Position numbers and translations under genes: made by a program. A stretch of DNA of 39,781 nucleotides, taken from positions 1-39,781 of the forward strand of contig SOER01000032.1 of assembly GCA_021646405.1 (NCBI GenBank), written 5' to 3'. Each line of letters begins with the position of its first letter. The first letter of the stretch is position 1. A model generated the notes under the pieces. The model saw only the letters and a list, made by a program, of their open reading frames with translations, ran no database searches and was not told the origin of the DNA. Shown here piece by piece: positions 32,966 to 39,781 of this stretch. This stretch comes from Candidatus Loosdrechtia aerotolerans (GTDB taxonomy: Bacteria > Planctomycetota > Brocadiia > Brocadiales > Brocadiaceae).

Positions 32966-34525
32966 CTAGCTAAGCAAAAGCCTATTATACTTTTCAATTA
33001 GTTTTTCATAATCATCTTTAAAAGCATCAACTTCCTCTTGATTCTCTGCAACCCAAAGGTTTATCACATTAGCACAGTTTCTTCCCCAATACTGCCTTTG
33101 TGAATTGAACCACTCCTTTGCCTTATCTCTATAAGTCTGAATTTCCTTTAAGGAATAGTTTCGGAAGACATATTGCTTTGTGTATCCTTCATGGATTTTA
33201 TCCCAAAGAGGTGATTCATCCGGGAGACTATGAAGAAACTCTGCAATAAGTCTTTCAGGAGATTTATTACCCGGTAACACCAAAATATTTTCATTCTGGT
33301 TAATTCTCCTCATTTTTAATACTTCTGTTTTTACATCTCCATCCAATACAATTAATGATTCAGGGAATCTGAATCCTACGATTTTTTTTCTTGCCAACTC
33401 AATAAGATTGTCACAACCTAAAGTGCAATAAATAAACTGCAAAACAGATGATTTTCTTTTTATCATTGCTCTGAGAAAAACCTCTCCTTCTTTATCCTCA
33501 GTAAAGACAGGTATCTTTTTTGTTATTTGTTTGACAGAAAGAGCTACATTAAGATTGTTCTTAATTACCTCATATGAAATGCTTTCAATAGCCTTAACTT
33601 TAGTACCAGATTTTTGTAAATATACAACCTTAATTTGTCCTGAAATTGTAGAGTCATCTTGCCATTCACATACTTTTTCAAGAATATTTAGCGAATGGGT
33701 AGTAAATACAATTTGAATTTTAAGTTGTGATGAGAATTTTCGTAGGGCTTCAATTAGTTTCAATTGGGATGCCGGATATAATGTTGCATCTAACTTATCA
33801 ATTGCCAAAATACCCCCTTTATAGGCATTCCCGTGTGTATTTTTCAGCCGTTGAAATGATAGAATTGCCAGTAAAATTTTTCCAATATTATCTTGACCGG
33901 CTGAGTTCATCTTCCAGTCATAATATGATGTATTTACTCCCAATGTATTTTTCTGTTTACTCGCCAGGTAATCTACACTAGCCATCTCAACATCTGGTAT
34001 AATTAAAATTTTGTTATGCCAATCTTGATAGAATTGAAACTCGTCTGGTGTGAGGGTTATCTCATTACTTGAGTCAATTGCGGTATCTTCGCCTATTGGA
34101 AACAAACGTGATAGGCTTAAATAAATCACTGGAATTTGGATATAGCCTGACCCCTTGGAGCGGTCACCTTTTTTCCAAAAACGAATTCCTGTTGTACTGG
34201 AAGAATCTCTTTTGATACTTTCAACTGTAAATTCTGTTTCATTGTTCAATTTTAGTGTCCATTCATGGCTTTGGGGCGTATCGAAGGAGTCAGAAAGTTT
34301 AAATTTTTCAGCAAATGACGATCGGTAATTACCTCCACAAAGAGGCTTTTTACCATATAGTGAATTTGATTTATCCGTAATAGAGAAAGGTTGACTCAGC
34401 ATTCCCAGCACTGTAGTTTTCTGAGTACCATTTTGACCTGCAATTACCGTTAAATTAGTTCCTAACTGAAACAGCACATCATTAAACCCCCGGAATTTTT
34501 TGATATGGACACTTTTAATAATCAT
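32966..34525 (-). CDS. AAA/ABC-type ATPase with C-terminal TOPRIM-like region (OLD-like)
   Basis: This 519-residue protein begins SVHIKKFRGFNDVLFQLGTNLTVIAGQNGTQKTT, an SMC/OLD-type start with Walker A GQNGTQKTT (30-38). A signature-like NSAGQDNIGKIL follows (207-218), then Walker B GGILAIDKLDATL (237-249) and the H-loop FTTHS (274-278). After residue 335, FTEDKEGEVFL (343-347 acidic) and LIVLDGD (395-397) resemble a TOPRIM nuclease core, as in OLD and GajA proteins. The usual catalytic Glu after the Walker B Asp is Lys here, so ATP turnover may be weak. It heads the operon. The 217 bp before it hold a gene remnant and probably the promoter. Confidence 0.85.
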   Translation of the reverse strand: MIIKSVHIKKFRGFNDVLFQLGTNLTVIAGQNGTQKTTVLGMLSQPFSITDKSNSLYGKKPLCGGNYRSSFAEKFKLSDSFDTPQSHEWTLKLNNETEFTVESIKRDSSSTTGIRFWKKGDRSKGSGYIQIPVIYLSLSRLFPIGEDTAIDSSNEITLTPDEFQFYQDWHNKILIIPDVEMASVDYLASKQKNTLGVNTSYYDWKMNSAGQDNIGKILLAILSFQRLKNTHGNAYKGGILAIDKLDATLYPASQLKLIEALRKFSSQLKIQIVFTTHSLNILEKVCEWQDDSTISGQIKVVYLQKSGTKVKAIESISYEVIKNNLNVALSVKQITKKIPVFTEDKEGEVFLRAMIKRKSSVLQFIYCTLGCDNLIELARKKIVGFRFPESLIVLDGDVKTEVLKMRRINQNENILVLPGNKSPERLIAEFLHSLPDESPLWDKIHEGYTKQYVFRNYSLKEIQTYRDKAKEWFNSQRQYWGRNCANVINLWVAENQEEVDAFKDDYEKLIEKYNRLLLS

Positions 34526-34572
34526 AGTATTATTTTGTTATAAATTACTCAAATTTTAATTTTCGGCACTCT

Positions 34573-34680
34573 TCAATTGTTTGGGCTGTTTTTGATGCCC
34601 GAATCCCTGTTTATGATTACCTGATAGCGTTTCATAATCCACCCAACTGCCAATTTGCCGTTGACTACATATTCATAAGC
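34573..34680 (-). pseudogene. C-terminal remnant of a large restriction helicase
   Basis: An in-frame stretch AYEYVVNGKLAVGWIMKRYQ, followed by VIINRDSGIKNSPNN and a stop, matches the C-terminal tail of type ISP-like restriction/helicase proteins, where I recall AYEYVVNGKSAIEWIMERYQ followed by DSGIVNDPN. A stop lies about 10 codons upstream and no ribosome site or start is present, so only the last 35 codons survive. It lies between the truncated helicase and the ATPase operon, showing that another restriction gene once stood here. Confidence 0.6.
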
Positions 34681-34741
34681 CCAGAAGCACAATACTTATT
34701 TAGAATTAGGTATCCTCCGATTTTTATATGCATATGAAATC

Positions 34742-37700
34742 TTAAAAAAATAATTGGGGTGACCGTCTTTCCTGGCAAAGCTCATTCAGCCTTTCTTCAA
34801 CAGCTTCTCTCAGTCGCTGGATTTGTCTTACCGGGTCATCAAACCAGTCCGTTGACCATATCCGATGAAGACTCCAACCCAGGTCCACTAACACTCCCTC
34901 TCTAAGTCGGTCTCTATCCCTAGCCGATCTTGCTGAATGATATGCAGCTCCGTCACATTCAACTCCCATGATAAAGCCATGAGGCCACTTGGGATGCTTA
35001 ACACCCATATCAATAAAATATCCGGCAACACCAACCTGAGGAGTTACCTCACATCCCATAGCTTTAAGTTGATTGGTGACAAATATTTCAAACATTGAAT
35101 CGGGTTCCCTTGCTTGAGGAGTTAAGTCATCCACTAGAAGCATCCCTGTCGCAGAGTACTCTAGCCATTTCTTCAACATCGTAACTCCCACGTTTGCCTC
35201 ATTAGTTCGAATATCTGAAGAGGTCATTGAGGAAAAAGTAACAATACGTTCTTTAGCTCTCGTAAACAAAACATTTAATCTTCTTTTTCCTGTTACGCCG
35301 TTAATAGGACCAAATCTTTGCATGACTGGCGCACCCTCATTTTCTGGTCCATAAACTGTACCAATGAATATGACATCACGTTCATCTCCCTGAACATTTT
35401 CTAAATTCTTTATAAAAAAGGATTCAAGTCCATCATTATTCTTTTCCCATTGTTCTACATATCTTTGAACAGAAATATCATTAGCTAACACATAATTCAT
35501 TTCTTCTAACATCAGATCTCTTTGCTTCTGATTCAAAAGAACAATTCCCAATGATTTACTTGGGTAGTCACTCATAAATTTAACAGCAGCATCGATCATA
35601 GCTTTTGCTTCAATTGGATTAGTTCCCTTTGAGTAAAGACCAGGGATTTTCTTAAACGACACCCCCATGTCTGGATGGTTTTCCACTGGGGAAGGAAATA
35701 TAACTAAACCACTATCGTAAACGTATTTATTGGAAAATGCGATTAGTCGTGCATCACGTGATCTATAGTGCCACTTCAATCTTCTGGCAGGCCTAAATAC
35801 TGCATTTGACATTTCAAGAATCGATTCTTCAGTGAGGACTTCCTTGTCTTCGTCATCATCTTCATCAAAATGCTTTTGGAAAAAATCCATAGGCGGCAAC
35901 TGATTAGTATCCCCCACAACCATTGCTTGTTTTCCTCGAGCTAAGGCACCGATTGCATCTTCTGGCGTCATCTGAGATGCCTCATCAATAATAACTAAAT
36001 CAAACTTAATCTTTCCTTTGGGAATATATTGTGCCACTGCTAGAGGAGAGACCATCCAACATGGTTTGATTTCCAAAAGTGCCTCTCCTGCCCTTGAAGT
36101 TAAATCACGAACAGGAATATACCTCCCCTTCTTGGTGACTTCATGCGTAAGCAGAGCCATGTTTGTCCATTCTTTCCGCCGACCAGATCGGCTGCCCGGA
36201 GAAGGATTTACCTCACGGATTAATTTAACCCGCAAACGTTTCTGAGATAATTCGAGAACTTTTTTATCGAGTTCGGCTAACTGCTTGCGGAGTTTGTTTA
36301 ATTTAATCCCATTGTAATTTGTTAAGATCTTGCTATGTTCTTTATAAACCTCTCGTGCCATTGCTTGAGATATTAACGTTTTAATCTTTTCAGACAAACC
36401 AAGGTAAAACTCTTCATCCTCCCTGAGAGCTTTGATAATTTCTCCATATCCAAGATCACTAAGTTCTTTCGTATACAGAGCTACTATGGAATGAGATAAC
36501 AGACCTTGCTTGTCCTTTGAAGCTTTATACAAGTGGTCGGAAAATGCTGCCCTGTTCAAACCCCTCCTAAGCCCTTCAACTTCACATTGAACTAATTTCG
36601 CCAGGTTTTGCAATTCACTGCCTGAATCTGCATCCGCATGTAATACATGTTTTATTATTTCACAATAATTTTGAACATTGTCATCTTCGATTGCTTTCAA
36701 ATAAATGCTACCAACATCGCCTCCTAATAAAACAGCAGTTTCTGCGACTTTTAGCGACTCTTCTATATCAGTGATTTTTGTATCAATTCCCCAAAAATAC
36801 ACCCCTAATACATTTCGCATATCGGCATCTTCAGCCAATGACCGCCATCTTTTTAAGAAAGCACAAATTTTTTCTGGCATTTCATCCAACATGGAAATGT
36901 TAAATGTTTCAGGATCTTTGATCAGAGGCAGCAAATTTTCTAATTCACTCTTAGACCTCTCCCATGCATTATACTTATTTTCGAGCTCTTGGATCTTTGC
37001 AAAGAGACTATTAGGTGTATCATCCTTAAACCCGTGTAAAGCATGATTATTATCAATACTCGGCAATGACATAATTGAGCTGGTTTCAGCTAGGCACATA
37101 AACTCTCTCAAATATAAATCACTTAGGCCTCTCAAACTATTATCCACATCTTCATAATATTTCAACACTTTTTCAAATAAATCAAAGTTAGTATCCATTC
37201 CATTAAAATGAGCTTTCAGCAAAGATTTGACAGAAGCATCATTTTCATAAGACGCTTTACCTTTTAGCCAAGCTATAAGCTGTTGCAGGTTGGTTGTTGA
37301 TGCTTTTCCCTCCCACTTGCCCGTATTGGTTAGAGATTTATAAAAACGTTTTGCAGCATGGTACTTTGGCGAAAAGAGAGCGAAGATTCCCGCTTTTCTT
37401 AAAACCGCGTTGTTATCTTCCAGCTCTTGTATTTCAGAACATAAATCAAAGTTAAATATTTTCGATAGTTTCTCACGTCGTTCTTTAAGTGAAACAGCTT
37501 CAGTCCTATACTTTTCCAGGAACTCCTTAACCTCTGGATCTTCATAATCGCGACATCTTAGGGCTAATACAGCTCTGTCAGCAGCTTTAGCAATCTCACA
37601 TGCCACTAAAAGATATCTGATTTTGATGTTACCAGCCTCAGTCAGTTGGTTAATTATTTCTCTACAGACCTCATTCGCTAAAGCCAATTGCGATTTCTGT

Positions 37701-39670
37701 TCCTCCACCCGTTTAATCTCACTGTGTATATCTTCATTAGACAGCTTTTTCAGGTTATGCTCTTTACATATCTTTTCAATTTTTCGCAAATTAGCTGCTA
37801 AATTATCATCTAACGTATTTACAAATAACTGGTCGTATTCTTCTTTAAGTTTTTTAATTGAATCAACATCAGAAAAGAATTTTTTTGTATTCTCAATACA
37901 CTTTTCAGACTTCAACTTACCAACCAACGAGAGGTCAATTTTATTGATTTCATCAGGTAGTTTTACTAGTGCATCAAGGATAATCTGAAGCATTGCCTCT
38001 TCAGCATCTTCGTTAAGTCCTATTTTTTCTAATGCCGTCCGCTTTTCTGCAGCTCTTTTGAACTCATCGCCTGTCCGACGCGCCGCATTTAATATTTCAT
38101 CTGCAATAAAAGGATCAACATTTACGTTACCTATACCTCCCCAATACTTTTTATGTATCTTCGCTTCGAGACAGGCCGATTCCAACAGATCACAGGTTGC
38201 TACTATTTGTTTAATTAACTGTTTATCAATCTTTTTTGGCGTTGGAACGGGCAAGCGCCGCACTTCTTCTGGCAAATGAGCTAATTGAGGATGGGCAGAT
38301 ATGGCATTTCCTAAAATTTCATACACGGTCATATTTGTTTCACCAAACACTGAGGCAACACATTCAATATACTTTTGTAGCTTATCTCGGGTACGTTTGT
38401 AATCTTTTAAAATATCGTCAAAATTTCTTGGATTAATTTCATTACCTAAGTCAAGGCGGTTACCAATGGATTTAATAACTTGTTCCTTAGAAGCTCTAAC
38501 CGCCTGTAGTGTTAGTAAAAAGGGACCTAGCCCACATGCTTCGAGCCGGGACCGCACAACCTCAAGCGCTGCTGTTTTTTCCGCAACAAAGAGAATTTTT
38601 TTACCATTAGCCATCATTGTCGCAATCGTATTAACAATAGTTTGTGACTTACCAGTACCCGGAGGACCTTCAACAGCTATATTTTTTCCATCGGCGACAT
38701 CAACCATCACACTAAACTGCGAGGAATCAGAATCCATAACCGTAAGAGGAACTTTTATTTCAATGTCTGGATCATCTATATTGTAATCATCCCCATATGG
38801 AGTAACACCTTGAGCACTATCACATCTGCCGAATAAATTATCAATTACAGGTTGATCTGCAAAATTCCAAGTAGAGGTATCAAGGTCGTGATACATCGCC
38901 ATCCTTGCCGATGGAAAAACGCCAATTGCTACCTGCCTTCTAACTCTCCATTTCATTCCCTTTGGTGAAAGCTTTGCAACTTCAGTAAAGTAATCTTCTG
39001 GTGTCATATCTTCACTAAACTTCGGTAATTCCAAGCCATATTCAATTCTTAATTTCTCTGCAAGAACCGTGTTATATTCGGTAGCATCCCCAAGGCTCAT
39101 AACGCTAAACTTGCTACCTTTATGAGTTTTTTTCTTTTCGATTTCAATAGGTAAAAGAATTAACGGGGCAAGTGAAGGCTGAGAAGTGTCATTAGTATCA
39201 AACCATTCCAAGAATCCAAAGGCTGCTTTTAGAACATCAATACCTGTTTCCTGGACCCACGTCTTGCACTTGACAAGCATAGCATTCATTCTTCTCTCCA
39301 ATAAATCAGGCGTTAAAATGGTTTGAATTCCATTGTCTTGACGGCAGCCATCCTCATGCGCCTGATCTGGCGATGGAAGATCGTAACCGGGTGAGATATT
39401 ATTGTTGTGTGCATGTTGAACTAACGATAGGTTCTTTTTCGTTTGCCTTGGAGCCATACCAAGTTCTGCCCGAATCCTGTCCTTTAGCCTACGCTCTGCA
39501 TTCATAACCTTTTGTGGTTCGTTGGAGTCGTCCTGATTAATTATCTCCAGATCCGCTTTATATGCTTCATCTGTTATTCGACCATCTGCAAGCCGATTCT
39601 GAAATTCTCTGCTCTCTTCATCTTTGGGATCATCATCCAGTGGCGGCAATGGAATTATAGTTAATAACAA
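34742..39670 (-). CDS. DUF4011-helicase-Vsr protein, 5'-truncated by an IS (Hhe-like)
   Basis: This open frame of about 1642 residues is a superfamily 1 helicase. The N-terminal DUF4011-type region (GIQTILTPDLLERRMNAM, LGFLEW-like AFGFLEW, LILLPIEIEKKKTHKG) precedes Walker A GPPGTGKS (about 335-342). A long, coiled-coil-like insert of about 850 residues follows, then FDLVIIDEASQMTP (about 1225), WHYRSRD, ENVQGDERDVIF (about 1420) and NVLFTRAKERI. The end is a Vsr/REase-like nuclease: FEIFVTNQL, YFIDMGV, GVECDGAAYH, RLREGVLVDLGW. The layout matches proteins reported in antiphage defence as Hhe. The usual opening with 'LLDLS.RNRLL' is absent: the frame begins inside the IS end, host sequence starting at 39655. 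It is likely inactive or expressed from an IS promoter. Confidence 0.88.
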   Translation of the reverse strand: MLLTIIPLPPLDDDPKDEESREFQNRLADGRITDEAYKADLEIINQDDSNEPQKVMNAERRLKDRIRAELGMAPRQTKKNLSLVQHAHNNNISPGYDLPSPDQAHEDGCRQDNGIQTILTPDLLERRMNAMLVKCKTWVQETGIDVLKAAFGFLEWFDTNDTSQPSLAPLILLPIEIEKKKTHKGSKFSVMSLGDATEYNTVLAEKLRIEYGLELPKFSEDMTPEDYFTEVAKLSPKGMKWRVRRQVAIGVFPSARMAMYHDLDTSTWNFADQPVIDNLFGRCDSAQGVTPYGDDYNIDDPDIEIKVPLTVMDSDSSQFSVMVDVADGKNIAVEGPPGTGKSQTIVNTIATMMANGKKILFVAEKTAALEVVRSRLEACGLGPFLLTLQAVRASKEQVIKSIGNRLDLGNEINPRNFDDILKDYKRTRDKLQKYIECVASVFGETNMTVYEILGNAISAHPQLAHLPEEVRRLPVPTPKKIDKQLIKQIVATCDLLESACLEAKIHKKYWGGIGNVNVDPFIADEILNAARRTGDEFKRAAEKRTALEKIGLNEDAEEAMLQIILDALVKLPDEINKIDLSLVGKLKSEKCIENTKKFFSDVDSIKKLKEEYDQLFVNTLDDNLAANLRKIEKICKEHNLKKLSNEDIHSEIKRVEEQKSQLALANEVCREIINQLTEAGNIKIRYLLVACEIAKAADRAVLALRCRDYEDPEVKEFLEKYRTEAVSLKERREKLSKIFNFDLCSEIQELEDNNAVLRKAGIFALFSPKYHAAKRFYKSLTNTGKWEGKASTTNLQQLIAWLKGKASYENDASVKSLLKAHFNGMDTNFDLFEKVLKYYEDVDNSLRGLSDLYLREFMCLAETSSIMSLPSIDNNHALHGFKDDTPNSLFAKIQELENKYNAWERSKSELENLLPLIKDPETFNISMLDEMPEKICAFLKRWRSLAEDADMRNVLGVYFWGIDTKITDIEESLKVAETAVLLGGDVGSIYLKAIEDDNVQNYCEIIKHVLHADADSGSELQNLAKLVQCEVEGLRRGLNRAAFSDHLYKASKDKQGLLSHSIVALYTKELSDLGYGEIIKALREDEEFYLGLSEKIKTLISQAMAREVYKEHSKILTNYNGIKLNKLRKQLAELDKKVLELSQKRLRVKLIREVNPSPGSRSGRRKEWTNMALLTHEVTKKGRYIPVRDLTSRAGEALLEIKPCWMVSPLAVAQYIPKGKIKFDLVIIDEASQMTPEDAIGALARGKQAMVVGDTNQLPPMDFFQKHFDEDDDEDKEVLTEESILEMSNAVFRPARRLKWHYRSRDARLIAFSNKYVYDSGLVIFPSPVENHPDMGVSFKKIPGLYSKGTNPIEAKAMIDAAVKFMSDYPSKSLGIVLLNQKQRDLMLEEMNYVLANDISVQRYVEQWEKNNDGLESFFIKNLENVQGDERDVIFIGTVYGPENEGAPVMQRFGPINGVTGKRRLNVLFTRAKERIVTFSSMTSSDIRTNEANVGVTMLKKWLEYSATGMLLVDDLTPQAREPDSMFEIFVTNQLKAMGCEVTPQVGVAGYFIDMGVKHPKWPHGFIMGVECDGAAYHSARSARDRDRLREGVLVDLGWSLHRIWSTDWFDDPVRQIQRLREAVEERLNELCQERRSPQLFF

Positions 39671-39781
39671 ATGAAACCGAACAGGAAATAAAATTGTTTA
39701 AAAGGATACTTCTGTACGTTATGAAAGTTTGTAAACAAGTTATACGAGGAGGTATCCTATGCTTCAATTGGATCCGAAATG
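39656..39781 (+). mobile_element. Left end of an insertion sequence (continues past the window)
   Basis: TATAG (39656-39660), N10 and ATGAAACCGAACAG (39671-39684) form the same 29-bp end as at 27190 and 27290. It continues with a leader and a transposase start at 39759. The left boundary falls where the DUF4011-helicase frame loses its normal N-terminus. The IS family could not be named, and the right end and target duplication lie outside. Confidence 0.8.
39759..39781 (+). CDS. Partial transposase gene of the IS (first 7 codons)
   Basis: An ATG preceded by GAGGAGG (39746-39752) encodes MLQLDPK before the window ends. Its position 75 bp inside an IS end makes a transposase the natural reading; the family cannot be told from seven residues. 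Confidence 0.6.

Overview
The window looks like chromosome from an anammox-type planctomycete (Brocadiales; Brocadia, Jettenia or Kuenenia-like). This is an inference from a five-haem secreted cytochrome, an ISAzo13 ('Rhodopirellula')-type transposase, planctomycete-like household genes and dispersed short palindromic repeats. No intact marker gene fixes the species. Protein functions below come from motifs and family resemblance read by eye; no database search was run.

Layout. (1) 1-1050: a gene graveyard (IS3-like end joined to the first 22 codons of a metallophosphoesterase-like gene, and a 9-bp motif repeated five times), then tRNA-Arg(TCT) and tRNA-His(GTG). A 78-nt sequence that can fold into a compact three-way junction follows directly. 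(2) 1350-4250: a cold-shock protein, a convergent RelE/ParE-type toxin-antitoxin pair sharing a two-way terminator, a 700-bp gene-poor stretch and a divergent ISAzo13-like transposase. (3) 4415-21967: a long run of co-directional genes. It starts with an M48 lipoprotein protease, a DUF362 protein and an SDR, then glycan or small-molecule tailoring genes (GmhB-like phosphatase, GT9, carbamoyltransferase, GT2), a ferritin-like protein and a PQQ/sorbosone-dehydrogenase-like lipoprotein. The ebo cluster follows (eboB, eboC, eboF, eboD, eboE; no eboA seen), then a CsaB-like pyruvyl transferase and an FAD oxidoreductase. (4) 22039-25400: a clear sigma70-like promoter, four tRNAs (Arg-TCG, Lys-CTT, Leu-TAG, Gly-GCC), tig, clpP, a terminator, and a secreted ComEA-like helix-hairpin-helix protein with its own terminator. 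(5) 25599-27032: the pentahaem cytochrome c. (6) 27060-27673: a repeat and mobile-element junkyard: REP-like palindromes, an IS-end remnant, a 146-bp MITE-like element and an abutting antisense fragment of a 16S rRNA gene. (7) 27693-30497: a pyruvate-kinase C-domain-like gene and a three-gene operon led by a TIGR04255 protein. (8) 30849-39670, minus strand: a probable defence island. It holds a tight operon of OLD-like ATPase/TOPRIM protein, ParB-like protein and Dam-type adenine methylase, the C-terminal remnant of a large restriction helicase, and a giant DUF4011-helicase-Vsr protein. The 5' end of the last gene is cut off by an IS entering from the right edge.

How it fits together. The ebo genes with neighbouring glycosyl-, carbamoyl- and pyruvyl-transferases suggest that a modified small molecule or envelope glycan is made and sent to the periplasm. 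The best candidate for an undescribed system is the ATPase/ParB-like/Dam operon. The same IS family, recognisable by a shared 29-bp end, appears both in the 27-kb junkyard and in the broken helicase gene, so it has shaped both accessory regions.
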